Below are positions 32,092 to 41,500 of a stretch of DNA of 43,070 nucleotides, piece after piece (the first letter of the stretch is position 1; each line of letters begins with the position of its first letter). The translations under genes were made by a program, and so were the position numbers. This stretch comes from an uncultured bacterium (GTDB taxonomy: Bacteria; Patescibacteriota; Minisyncoccia; UBA9983), in NCBI GenBank assembly GCA_913009575.1, contig CAJVWH010000003.1:1-43070 (forward strand), given 5' to 3'. The notes under the pieces were generated by a model. The model had not been told where the DNA came from, searched no databases, and was given only the letters and a program-made list of their open reading frames with translations.

Positions 32092-32661
32092 AGGTGCCGA
32101 ACACCGCCGTCGATATGAACTCTTAGGCGGTACCAGCCTGTTATCCCCGGAGTAGCTTTTATCCGTTAATCCTGCGCCGCATCTAATGCGAACGTTCGGT
32201 TCACTATGCTCCGCTTTCGCGCCTGCTCGACATGTCCGTCTCGCAGTCAAGCCAGCTTATGCCATTACACTATCAGCACGGTTTCCATCCGCGCCTAGCT
32301 GACCTTAATAGACTCCTCCGTTACTTTTTGGGAGGAGAGCGCCCCACTCAAACTACCCACCAGGCACTGTCTCCGCTCCGTTTTACGGAACAGGTTAGAA
32401 TTTAAATTTCAAAAGGGCGGTATTTCACTGGCGGCTCCATTCCGGCCAAAACCGAAATTTCAAAGCCTCCCGCCTATGCTACGCATTTAAAACTTAAACT
32501 CAATACCAAGCTATAGTAAAGCTTCCGGGGTCTTTTCGTCTAGCTGCAGGTAGAGGGCATCTTTACCCCCATTGCATTTTCACCGGGCTGCTTCCCGAGA
32601 CAGTCCCCCAGTCGTTACGCCTTTCGTGCACGTCGGAACTTACCCGACAAGGAATTACGCT

Positions 32662-32963
32662 TAAATTTGTTACTTCGCGACAAATTACTTTCATGTATTT
32701 GTTGCGGAGCAGGTCATTTCTGCCTGCTTCTGCATGTCGCCATGCAGTTCGGACCATATCTTTCCACCTATTGGTGGATTCGGCGTATGGTCTCTGAGGG
32801 GTCATATCCATATAAATGGACAGAGGACTTCCCTGCTGATTATCCGCACCGGACGCATTTTTACCTTTATCTAATATGTAGTAAAGGTAGCGCCGAATAC
32901 TACACCCCTTTTAGGAGACGGATTTTCCAGCATATAGCCGAATTTTACTAAGGCAGCTTTCCT
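32662..32963 (-). other. ORF-less group I intron in 23S rRNA (I-CeuI/Simkania-type region)
   Basis: The flanking exons TATAATCGTCCTAAGGT and AGCGTAATTCCTTGTCGGG join to restore the conserved domain IV sequence around E. coli 1920-1930. P1 is visible: exon CUAAGGU with intron GCCUUAG, closing with the expected U-G. The core has GTGCGGATAATCAGCAGGGA (P4-P6 region), CTCAGAGACCATACG and AAGATATGGTCC, where GACCAT pairs with ATGGTC as P7. Length is about 302 bases with no endonuclease frame. The 3' end is uncertain by a few bases because no terminal G fits perfectly. Confidence 0.85.
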
Positions 32964-33157
32964 ACCTTAGGACGATTATAGTTATCGCCGACATTCACCG
33001 GGGCTTATATCGCTCAGCCTCCGACCGAAGTCAAAGACCCGCAATATTTAACCTTCCGGCATTGGTCAGGCGTCACCCCCTATACATCCTCTTGCGAGTT
33101 CGCAGGGAGCTGTGTTTTTGATAAACAGTCGCCAGGGGTACTTTCGCTGCGGCCAAA

Positions 33158-33315
33158 CCGCACCTCGCTACGCTCGGGCGGAATTTATAATTTCTAATTC
33201 TTAATTTCTAAATAAACCTTAATTATCCAATGCTTAAAAATTAAAACATTAGAAAATTGTTTAAAAATTTAAAATTAATAATTAAAAATTCCGTGCCGAA
33301 TGCAATGAGGTACGG
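33158..33315 (-). repeat. 23S hairpin insertion with A+T-rich core (IVS 1)
   Basis: G+C-rich arms (CCGCACCTCGCTACGCTCGG and its near-complement ending GAATGCAATGAGGTACGG) enclose about 110 bases of A+T-rich repeat such as TTTATAATTTCTAATTCTTA. It lies in the domain IV/V approach of 23S. Its arms match those of the insertion at 35106. Confidence 0.8.
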
Positions 33316-33859
33316 TCTGGCAACCCTTATTCCGAAGTTACGGGTGCTTTTTTGCCGAGTTCCTTAGAAAGCACTCACCCGTTCGCCTTGGTCTTCTCGA
33401 CCTGCCTACCTGTGTCGGTTTACGGTACGGTTTTCCCAATCTTAGCTCTAGAGGTTTTTCTTGGAAGCCCGCTCAATGAGATTTTTCCTGCCGAAACAGA
33501 AAATTTTCCCAACGCTTGGATTTGCCCGAAAGCGCGTTGTGGATTTACCTGCAACGCATCCTCACGCAAGGAACATGAATCCAATAACATGCCCCATTTA
33601 CAGAGCTTCGTCACCCCGTCGAAAAATTGAGAAAGGGACGGAATATTAACCGTCTGTCCATCGGCTTCGGATTTCTCCATCGCCTTAGGCCCGCCTAACC
33701 CTTGGATGATCACCATTGCCAAGGAAACCTTAGGCTTTCGGCGTCCCGGTAATCTCACCGGGATTGTGGTTACTTGTGCCAACATTCTTGCTTCATAACG
33801 CTCCACCCCGGGTCACCCCGTAGGCTTCACAGCAGTTATAAATACTCTCCTACCGCTCA

Positions 33860-34012
33860 ATCACATCTCACCATGTTCAATGTTCAAATTTTCAATTTTG
33901 TAATTTTTAATTTCCAAACAATTTCCAATAATTTAATGATTTAATTTTTAAAATTTAGGCATTTAATCATTGTTTGAAAATTAGAAATTCATCGAATACA
34001 ATGAGATGTGAT
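33860..34012 (-). repeat. 23S hairpin insertion with A+T-rich core (IVS 2)
   Basis: Arms ATCACATCTCA (33860-33870) and TGAGATGTGAT (34002-34012) close a stem whose interior is A+T-rich inverted repeat (AATTTTTAATTTCCAAACAA paired with TTGTTTGAAAATTAGAAATT). It resembles 23S intervening sequences that are excised without ligation. Confidence 0.8.
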
Positions 34013-34642
34013 CAAGCCCTCACCTTCGGTAGCATACTTAGTCCCGATTATTTTCGGCGCAAAACCTCTTAACGAGTGAGCTATTACGCTTTCTTTAAAA
34101 GATGGCTGCTTCTAAGCCAACTTCCTCGTTGTCTGAGAAATTTTACCTCCTTAAGTACACTTAGTATGCATTTAGGGACCTTAGATTGAGATCTGGGCTG
34201 TTTCCCTTTTGACCAATGGAGCTTAGCCCCCACAGTCTAACTGCCAAGCTTTAACCTTTGGTATTCGGAGTTTGATTGAATAGACGAGGTTTCCCCCTGT
34301 TCCATCCATCCAGTAGCTCTACCCCCAAAGGGAACGCTTGACGCTAACCCAAAAGCTATTTCGGAGAGAACCAGCTATTACCAAGTTCGATTAGCTTTTC
34401 ACTCCATGCCACAGGTCATCCGATGGAATTGAACGACCAACCGGTTCGGGCCTCCATCCCGCCTTCGCGGAACTTCACCCTGCCCATGGCAAGTTCACCT
34501 GGCTTCGGGTCCCAAGCATATAGCATGTTCCGTAAACGGAACAAACGCGCTATTCACACTCGCTTTCGCTAGGCCTCCGCCCTCTCGGGCTTAGACAAGC
34601 TATATACTTGGACTCGTTGGCTCATTCTTCAATAGGCACGCC

Positions 34643-34803
34643 GTCGCGCTCGCTTCGCTTCACGCTCCAATTTCTAATTTTTAATTCTCAATTTCTAAAC
34701 AATGATTTAATTTCTTAATTTTAAAATTATATCATTGGAAATTGTTTGAAAATTAAAAATTTATAATTGAAAATTAAGCGCACAGCGAAGCAAACGCTTC
34801 GAC
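34643..34803 (-). repeat. 23S hairpin insertion with A+T-rich core (IVS 3)
   Basis: Arms GTCGCGCTCGCTTCGCTTCA and GCGAAGCAAACGCTTCGAC flank CCAATTTCTAATTTTTAATT and its complement-like partner. The position, next to GGCACGCCGTC and GACTCCTTGTAGAC, fits helix 25, a known insertion site in other bacteria. Confidence 0.8.
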
Positions 34804-34850
34804 TCCTTGTAGACATATGGTTTCAGGTTCTATTTCACTCCCCTCACCGG

Positions 34851-34891
<41 letters not shown>

Positions 34892-35105
34892 ATCTTGAAG
34901 AGTATTTAGCCTTGGGAGTTAGTGCTCCCTGATTCGCTCGAGGCATTCTTTCCTCGAGTTACTCAAGATCAACAGCAAGAAAGATAATTTTGTTTTCGCT
35001 TACGGGGCTATTACCCTCTTTGGCTTCGCTTTCCAGCAAAATTCAACTAACAAAATAATTTTGTAACTTTCCAGTTAATGAAAACTGCGCTGTTGTCTTA
35101 CAACC

Positions 35106-35197
35106 CCCGGCCGCACCTCGCTACGCTCGGGCGGAATTTCTAAATTTTAAATTAAAAATTGAAAATTCCGTGCCGAACACAGTGAGGTGCGGCCGGG
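35106..35197 (-). repeat. 23S hairpin insertion (IVS 4) sharing arms with IVS 1
   Basis: Arms CCCGGCCGCACCTCGCTACG and its near-complement ending GTGAGGTGCGGCCGGG enclose a short A+T-rich core TTTCTAAATTTTAAATTAAA. The motif GCACCTCGCTACGCTCGGGC is shared with 33160-33179. Confidence 0.82.
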
Positions 35198-35474
35198 TTT
35201 GGGCTGTTCCCTTTTCGCTCGCCACTACTTAGGGAATAATACATTGTTTTCTTTTCCTCCAGGTACTGAGATGTTTCACTTCCCTGGGTTCCCATTCCGA
35301 TTGCTCGGAATGCTGCAGGTTTACCCGCAGCAGGTTTCCCCATTCGGAGATCCCCGGATCAAAGCCTGCTAGGCGGCTCCCCGAGGCTTATCGCAGCCAC
35401 ACTACGTCCTTCATCGGCTCTTCAAGTCAAGGCATCCACCATACGCCCTTAATTTTCCTATTAGGAAATTTGTA

Positions 35475-35880
35475 TATTTGTTTTTTGTCTGTCTTTGTTT
35501 TTAATGCTTTTTTATCCCATTAGAAACAGCTTAAGATGTCGTTTTTCTAACGGGATTTACCTGCCCCTCCACCAGTTGAAACACAACCGGCAAAGGGTAA
35601 ATTTGATTCTTTAAATTGTCAAAGTTCATTCATTCGGGAATTAAATTCCGTTAGAAATAAATCTTTATCTTTTCTCTGCGAATAATAATAATCTGCCATT
35701 CAGAATAATTTTTGCAAGACTTATACTTTGCGAAATTTCTAAACGAAATAAAAATACCGCCCTTGAGAAGCGGTTTTTTGAGGCACAACAACCACAAAAC
35801 GCAGCTATGCTTTCCGCTTCCAAAATTGATATTTTTTTCCTCTACTCATATCTTGTTTACATTATATACCTGCCAAAAAA
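35475..35880. other. Intergenic region upstream of 23S rRNA
   Basis: No gene is seen. On the minus strand a weak promoter candidate for 23S is TTGACA (35622-35617), 17 bases, TACCCT (35599-35594). A hairpin TCCCATTAGAAA/TTTCTAACGGGA lies near 35516-35555, probably part of precursor folding. A short plus-strand stem ACCGC/GCGGT with T6 (35756-35779) has no plus-strand gene before it. Confidence 0.4.
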
Positions 35881-35883
35881 CAA

Positions 35884-35912
35884 GTCAACCCCGGCGCAAA
35901 GCCGGGGTTGAC
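35884..35912 (-). terminator. Intrinsic terminator for the 35934 gene
   Basis: Arms GTCAACCCCGGC and GCCGGGGTTGAC (12 bp, perfect) around GCAAA; on the minus strand TTGTTTTTTGG follows. It stands 22 bases beyond the stop of the TM-helix gene. Confidence 0.85.
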
Positions 35913-35933
35913 TGTGGACAAATTCCAATCGGA

Positions 35934-36623
35934 TTATTCTCTGTTTCCTCCTATATCCTTTCGCAATTTTGCCAGATATTGAGAAGCCGCCTCTTTTCCG
36001 CCAAGTCCGAACGCCAGACCGCCGGCAATGGAAAGCATCGCCACGAATCCTGTAAATAATGTCTGGGCGAAAACTCCCGCAATTCCAAGCTGGTACAGCG
36101 CCGCCAAAATGGCAAAAACCCAAATTGCCCATTTGGTAATTCCTCCAAGAAGATTAGGTGAAGGAACATCGGCGGCCTTAGCCGAACCCACTACAATTCT
36201 TTTCATTACGTCGGCAATAAATGCCGCCACAACCAAAATAAGAGCTGCGACAATAACATTAGGCAAATAAAGCAAAACGACATTGCGTAGGAAAGAATTA
36301 ACCTGATTCAACCCCAAAACATCAATGGATGCCACCAAAAAGACGATTATAAAAAACCATCTGACGAGACCTCCAATGAAAGCGCCTGCGTCAAGGCGGA
36401 AACCCGCTTTTGACAAAGTTTCCTCGGCGCCTATTGCTTTAAGGGCGCGATCAACTTTGAAAGCCCTCACAATCTGAGAAACCAACCTTCCTAAAGCCAC
36501 CGCAATCACCCAGCCAATAATAAATATTGCCAAGGCAATGACAAGTTTTGGAATAAACGCAATTACACCTTCCCATAACTGCTGGAAAGAAACAGCCAAT
36601 ATTTCACTCCAAGTTTGCACCAT
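35934..36623 (-). CDS. TM-helix (mechanosensitive-channel-like) membrane protein
   Basis: A 229-residue protein with about five hydrophobic segments, containing the repeated TM_helix-type unit: IPKLVIALAIFIIGWVIAVALGRLVSQIVRAF and, later, YLPNVIVAALILVVAAFIADVMKRIV (landmarks quoted). The end GFVAMLSIAGGLAFGLGGKEAASQYL resembles the pore helix of MscS channels, but the beta domain is missing. It is best described as a CmpX-like or mechanosensitive-channel-related protein of unknown gating. It is a one-gene unit with its own terminator. TAAAAT lies next to the ATG, without a Shine-Dalgarno sequence. Confidence 0.85.
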   Translation of the reverse strand: MVQTWSEILAVSFQQLWEGVIAFIPKLVIALAIFIIGWVIAVALGRLVSQIVRAFKVDRALKAIGAEETLSKAGFRLDAGAFIGGLVRWFFIIVFLVASIDVLGLNQVNSFLRNVVLLYLPNVIVAALILVVAAFIADVMKRIVVGSAKAADVPSPNLLGGITKWAIWVFAILAALYQLGIAGVFAQTLFTGFVAMLSIAGGLAFGLGGKEAASQYLAKLRKDIGGNRE

Positions 36624-36697
36624 AATTTTATTGATTATTTAAATTGATAAAATTATTACGCGTAATAACTCTATAATCGACCACTGTATCTATTTTA

Positions 36698-37324
36698 TCA
36701 GATATCCAACCTATTGAGAATCTCCTCATGTGGATAATCAAGAATATCATGCACAAAACGGTCATACATTCCAAAACGATACAAAAAATCCTTGGTGCCA
36801 AAAACCGAATAACTTAATTCTTTTCCTATTTCCGCCTCCATATTTCTTAAAATCCGTTCCAAAATTCCTTTCTTTATCGCATCGCCAACCAAAAGCAAAT
36901 CCACTCTACTCTCGTCGGATTGGATAAAAATTCCCGAAAGAATTATTAATTTCATTCTTCCCGCCGACTTAAATGATTTTAGTATTTTGGTTCTGTCAAT
37001 CGGAGCGGCATTAAGGACAAGATTCTTTAACGGGCGAAGAAAAGGAAAAAATCCATTCAATCTTAATCCTTGAATTTTCTTCTTCTTATTTTTGATTTTC
37101 CCGTTTTTAAGTTTGATTAAATCATCAATGGACTCCGTTTTTTGCTTTATAAAATCAATCTTCTTCAAAAGAGAAATCTCTCTCCTTGCAACAACAGGAA
37201 GAACCTTGCATCTGCGGGAAATATCCTTGGGAGCAAAAAGCGTGTCAGAATTCAGCAAAAATAGACGAATAATCTTAATTCTAGCTGTAGAATCAAATAA
37301 TTTTTCCAATACACCTGTCGGCAT
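36698..37324 (-). CDS. Winged-helix protein with a nucleotidyltransferase-like domain
   Basis: The product is 208 residues. The N-terminal winged helix (about 1-65) is MarR/ArsR-like: STARIKIIRLFLLNSDTLFAPKDISRRCKV followed by REISLLKKIDFI. After a basic linker (KNGKIKNKKKKIQ) comes a segment like a minimal nucleotidyltransferase domain (KLIILSGIFI, SRVDLLLVGDAIKKG, the acidic DLLLVGD taking the place of the catalytic strand). Such fusions are frequent in CPR genomes with unknown targets. A TTGAAT-18-TATAAT promoter ends six bases before the ATG. Confidence 0.75.
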   Translation of the reverse strand: MPTGVLEKLFDSTARIKIIRLFLLNSDTLFAPKDISRRCKVLPVVARREISLLKKIDFIKQKTESIDDLIKLKNGKIKNKKKKIQGLRLNGFFPFLRPLKNLVLNAAPIDRTKILKSFKSAGRMKLIILSGIFIQSDESRVDLLLVGDAIKKGILERILRNMEAEIGKELSYSVFGTKDFLYRFGMYDRFVHDILDYPHEEILNRLDI

Positions 37325-37330
37325 GCGTTT

Positions 37331-37360
37331 ATTATAGCATTTTCCGCTATTTCAATTCAA
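37331..37360 (-). promoter_or_regulatory. Promoter of the 36698 gene, leaderless geometry
   Basis: TTGAAT (37360-37355), 18 bases and a perfect TATAAT (37336-37331) stand six bases before the ATG at 37324. Confidence 0.72.
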
Positions 37361-37751
37361 CAACCCCTCCGGCTTCCTCCAATTTTACCTTCAGTTCTTC
37401 AGCGGACTTTTTATCCAGCCCCTCCTTAACGACAACCGGAGCGCTGTCAGCCAAATCTTTCACCTCTTTAAGACCGAGACCAAGCGCGTCTCTCAATGCC
37501 TTGATTACCTGGATTTTCTGCTCGCCCGCGCTTTTCAGTTCAACATCAAAAGAAGATTTTTCTTCAACCGCTTCGCCCTCCCCGGCCGCCGGAGCCGCGG
37601 CAACTGCCACCGCTTGGGCCGAAACGCCAAACTTTTCCTCCAAAAGCTTCACGAGCTTGGATAAATCAAGAACGGACATTTGCTCTATTTGCTCCACGAT
37701 TTTTTTGAACTTCTCCGGTATTTCAATTTTTATTTCTTTCTCTTCGCTCAT
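37347..37751 (-). CDS. rplL: Ribosomal protein L7/L12
   Basis: The 134-residue stalk protein binds translation GTPases and attaches to L10. It shows the N-terminal dimerisation helices ([28 protein letters not shown]), an Ala/Glu-rich hinge (about residues 48-65) and the globular C-terminal domain ([45 protein letters not shown], quoted as family landmark). Slightly longer than usual at the N-terminus. It follows rplJ, with an unusual 127-base A+T-rich gap. Confidence 0.97.
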   Translation of the reverse strand: MSEEKEIKIEIPEKFKKIVEQIEQMSVLDLSKLVKLLEEKFGVSAQAVAVAAAPAAGEGEAVEEKSSFDVELKSAGEQKIQVIKALRDALGLGLKEVKDLADSAPVVVKEGLDKKSAEELKVKLEEAGGVVELK

Positions 37752-37878
37752 AATTTTACAATTTTTTAATTCTTAATTTTGTAATGTTTAAACAATTTCT
37801 AAATGATAAAATTTTTTAAACATTAGGAAATTAAAACATTATTTACAAAATTAAAAATTTGAAATTAAAAATTAAATT
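37752..37878 (-). repeat. A+T-rich repeat element between rplJ and rplL
   Basis: The gap is composed almost entirely of A and T, with long inverted parts such as TTTGTAATGTTTAAACAATT and ACATTAGGAAATTAAAACAT. It shares strings (AACAATTTC, ACATTAGRAAATT) with the 23S insertion cores. It may be a transcribed hairpin that tunes the L10:L12 ratio, or simply an insertion. Confidence 0.7.
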
Positions 37879-38397
37879 TTACGACCTTTTTTTCTGCGCT
37901 TCGCTTAAAACTCCAACGAAGTTTCTAAGAATTCCCTGCAAGACGCCTACCACTCCCTGTATCGGAGAATTGATGACATTGGCAAACTGACCCAGTAAAA
38001 TTTCTCTGGGAGGAATGTTGGCGAGCATTACAACCGTTTCACTTCCGATAAACTTATTTTCAAAAACTCCACCCAAAATTTTAATATTATTTTTTTTTGC
38101 GAAACTATTTAATTCCCTCGCTGGTCCTATCGGGTCCGATTCTGAAAAAGCCATGGCGGCTTCTCCGTCCAGAGAAGGAATCTCTCCTTCAAACCCGAAT
38201 TGGCTCAGAGTTTTTTTAATCAAGGTCTTTTTGGCAACAGTGTATTCCGAACCAATATTTCGCAATATCACTCTCAACTCACTGGCTCTGGATACATTTA
38301 AACCATGAAAATTAACAAAAATAATGATTTTTGCTCCTTTCAGCTTTTCTTGCAGTCCTTTTAATATCTCTTCCTTTTTTTGTTTGGTGATTGGCAT
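37879..38397 (-). CDS. rplJ: Ribosomal protein L10
   Basis: The 172-residue base of the ribosomal stalk, anchoring L7/L12 dimers to 23S rRNA. Landmarks are KGAKIIIFVNFHGLNVSRASELR, YTVAKKTLIKKTL, GEAAMAFSESDP and, near the C-terminus, the helix PIQGVVGVLQGILRNFVGVL that binds L12 dimers. It begins directly after a hairpin GCGGC-TTTTG-GCCGC and has no Shine-Dalgarno sequence. It is preceded by an L10-leader-like region. Confidence 0.97.
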   Translation of the reverse strand: MPITKQKKEEILKGLQEKLKGAKIIIFVNFHGLNVSRASELRVILRNIGSEYTVAKKTLIKKTLSQFGFEGEIPSLDGEAAMAFSESDPIGPARELNSFAKKNNIKILGGVFENKFIGSETVVMLANIPPREILLGQFANVINSPIQGVVGVLQGILRNFVGVLSEAQKKRS

Positions 38398-38404
38398 AAT
38401 AAAA

Positions 38405-38492
38405 TGCGGCCAAAAGCCGCAAAAAACTACCTTACTTTGTCTTGATAGGGCTTATGCCGTTTTTCTCCCGACCGCCTATTGTCTGCGACTGT
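38405..38492 (-). promoter_or_regulatory. Ribosomal protein L10 leader-like RNA
   Basis: The transcript between promoter and rplJ contains CGCAGACAATAGGCGGTCGG and AACGGCATAAGCCC, close to the conserved GCAGACAxTAGGCG motif of L10 leaders, in which L10 binds its own message. A last hairpin GCGGC-TTTTG-GCCGC (38406-38420) abuts the start codon region. The assignment rests on motif and position only. Confidence 0.6.
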
Positions 38493-38498
38493 ACCCCC

Positions 38499-38527
38499 AA
38501 TGTACACCCTAATAACTTTAATGTCAA
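38499..38527 (-). promoter_or_regulatory. Promoter of rplJ-rplL
   Basis: TTGACA (38527-38522), 17 bases, TACATT (38504-38499). The leader is about 95 bases, in contrast with the leaderless promoters elsewhere. Confidence 0.75.
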
Positions 38528-38530
38528 CCC

Positions 38531-41500
38531 CTATTTTAGCGTGGTGGTGGCGTTGTTGCTGAAAAATTCAACATTTTCAAGATTTATCGGCGAATTTTCA
38601 TAAATGAGCGCCGTGTCCGCGTATTTGAAAGCGGCGCCCCTGATGTCAGAATAACTTCCCGGCTTCATCCAAATGCCCTTCCACTGGCCGGCGCCCGGCG
38701 CTGTTGAAGTGGCATCGTTGTTCGTATCCCCTCCAACGCTGTCATCATAAAAGGAAGTAAAAGTAATGTCGCCCGCATTTTCTCCTTCAACAATCAAATT
38801 TCCAAACACATTTAATCCGGCCGCCGACGCCTTTAATATGATTCCGGCGGGAACCACAAGTGTTGAACTGGCAACCACGCCGACATTAAAATCATTCATT
38901 ACATAGGGCAACTTGTTAATTTCAAGAGTCGTGGTAGAATTTTTTATCGTTATGTCCCCGGAAAGAAGTATGCCATTTACGGTGTTGTTCTCTCCGGAAT
39001 TGTTTATGAAAACATTTTCCGGGCTGTTAAAAGAATAAATTGCCTCTCTACTGTTTAAATCAAAAAGATTGGAATCAACAAGCGCCTTGGAACCGCCCAA
39101 AACAATTCCTCGCGCGTTTCCCTTAAAGATATTATTCTTAATTGCCGGAGCTCCACCCAGGACAAAAACAGCGCCGTCATATCCGGCCGGATCTCCAACA
39201 GCGTTATTATTTCTGAAATTATTGTTTGAAACGGATGAACCGGAGTTGAATAATTTTAATCCGTAAACCTCTGAACGCTCAAAAACCGAATCGGAAACGG
39301 AAAGCGAACAATCCTCCACGGTTAAATCGGCTGTCCCCAGACCCGGTCCTCCGGAATAATATTTGCCCCCGTACCTGAAAATCGTGTGTTCCAACAAGGA
39401 GCCGTCTCCCGATTTAATTTTAATCCCATACCAATTGCCCGGATTCGGAGAGGTTGAAGTGGCGTCATTACTCATATCTCCGCCATATTCGTCATCATAA
39501 AAACTTGTGAAAACAATCGGTTCACTTTCGGTTCCGCGCGCGATTATCTTGGAATTTCCAATAAACCTCCAGCCGGCGTCATTATAAAACTTAACCACCA
39601 CTCCGGACTCAATTTTTAAAACCGCTCCCGATTGAAAATTTTGGATATTATTATCAACAAGATAAGGGCTGTTTTCTTTTGTGAGCGTAATATCTGAATT
39701 TATTTCTCGGCCTTTATTTACAAGATAATTGACACTGTTCCTTGCCTTGGGCGTGCCGTTAAGGGGATTGCCGGCGGCGTCTTTGCCATTTGCAATAACG
39801 CCATTGTTCGTCCCCCAATTCGCGATATCGCCGCCCGGAATATTCGGGTCGTATCTTTCCATTGTATAATGGCGATTACCGCTGCCACCGGGCCATTGCC
39901 CCGTCCATGTCACGGCTGTCCGGTCAATTGTCGTTGAAGCGCGGGAGAGAATCAAGGATTCGCCGCTATTGCCCAGTCCCGAACCGGTTCCAATTCCGCT
40001 AAAAGGAACCGTTATGTCCGCCGCGATATCGCTTACGGTATTATCGTCGCCGCGTTCAATTAAGTAATAAGCGTTCGCGGGAATAATTCCCGAAAGGTTT
40101 AAATATGGAACTCCGTCTTCCGCGCGAAGCGTCCAGCCGCTTAAATCTACCGCGCGCGCGGTGCGATTATATAATTCAATCCATTCGTCGGCGCTTGAGG
40201 TGGCGGTTCCCGCCCACGCCACCTCGTTGATGACAATCGGCATTGTTGAAATTTCCGCCGCGCGCGTGGAGGTGGCGGAACAATTGCCGGCAATGTCGCA
40301 CGCCGAAACGCCGAAAGAATATAGCAAATCATCCCCGCCATCGACAACCGTTGTCGATGTGGCGGTGGTGGTGGAAAACGCGCCGTTGTCGTTAACCGAG
40401 AAAAACGAAAGGTCGGCCGCGCTTGACGACCATGAAATGTTTAGAGTGGTGGTGGCGACAAGGCAGACTTCGCTTGAAAGTGAATCCGAGCATTCTGAAA
40501 TGGCAAGGGAAACATCCGGCGCCTCTGAATCAACAAAAAGGGAAACTTCGGTTGAGCTGGAAATGTTACCGGCGGGGTCGGCGCTGAAAAAATCAACAGT
40601 CGTGCTCCCTTGGTTAAATGAAAGCGCTAACGACCACGCGCCATTTGAATCAACACTGGTTGTGGCTGAATTAAAATCCGTGGAAATTGTTGACGACGCC
40701 TCCGCCGTTCCCGAAAAAACAATGTCCGGGGAGGTGAAAATTTGTGAAAAATCGGCGGGTGAAATTATTATCGGGGCGGCGGGGGGAGTGGTGTCGGATT
40801 GCGTAGGGGGCGAATTATTTTCGGATTCCGGCTGACCGCCGGACTCGGAACCACCGGCGGGGGCGGAATTGCCGGAATTGCCCGATTTGCCGGAATTGCC
40901 GGAAGATGTGGAACCACCGCCCCCGCCTCCGCCAAATCCGGGATAAGGTGGAATGTATTTGAATTTCGGTATGCCGGCGCCGCCGTTTGTTTTTTTGCCG
41001 GGCTGTTTTGGTTTTACAATGCTCGGTTTCGGCTTTATGGGTTTAACCGGTCTTGGCGCCGGAGCAATATTCCCCGCCGCCGCCACGATTTGAGAAGGGG
41101 CGATGGGCGGTTTTTGTTTTTGAATATTTTTTTTCAAAATTTTTGCCGCTCCGGTAATTTCTTTCTTGGCTCTCTTGGCTGCCTTATATCCGGAAACCTC
41201 CACGGAAACTACAGCTTTGTCCAGAAAATCATTAATCTTTATGACGATAATTTTAGGCGCGGATTTAAGCGCTTGAATAATCGGCTCATTGGAATTTCCA
41301 ACAATAGGTTCAAGTAACTCCGGGTTCTTTTTGTATTTCTCAACTTCCCTAAAAAATAAATCAATCACGCCCGCGGCAGTGAGGACGGCTTTTGGAACAA
41401 GGTGGGAAAAATACGAGGGAAGGACGAGAGATTTGTCTTGTAGAGTATAGTTTTTATGTGCCACAACTTTTGCCAAAAACATTTTATTTAAAGGATCAAA

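Noticed and set aside
32563-32811. Minus-strand ORF reading MDMTPQRPYAESTNRW
   Set aside because: It is translation of the group I intron core (P7 region), a common misannotation.
40339-40359. 21-base palindrome CATCGACAAC-C-GTTGTCGATG in the large secreted protein
   Set aside because: Short and in Thr/Val/Asp-rich coding sequence; it could be chance, so not counted with the clear palindromic inserts.
40161-41317. Plus-strand ORFs opposite the large secreted protein
   Set aside because: Low-complexity antisense of Ser/Thr/Gly-rich coding sequence; no family features.
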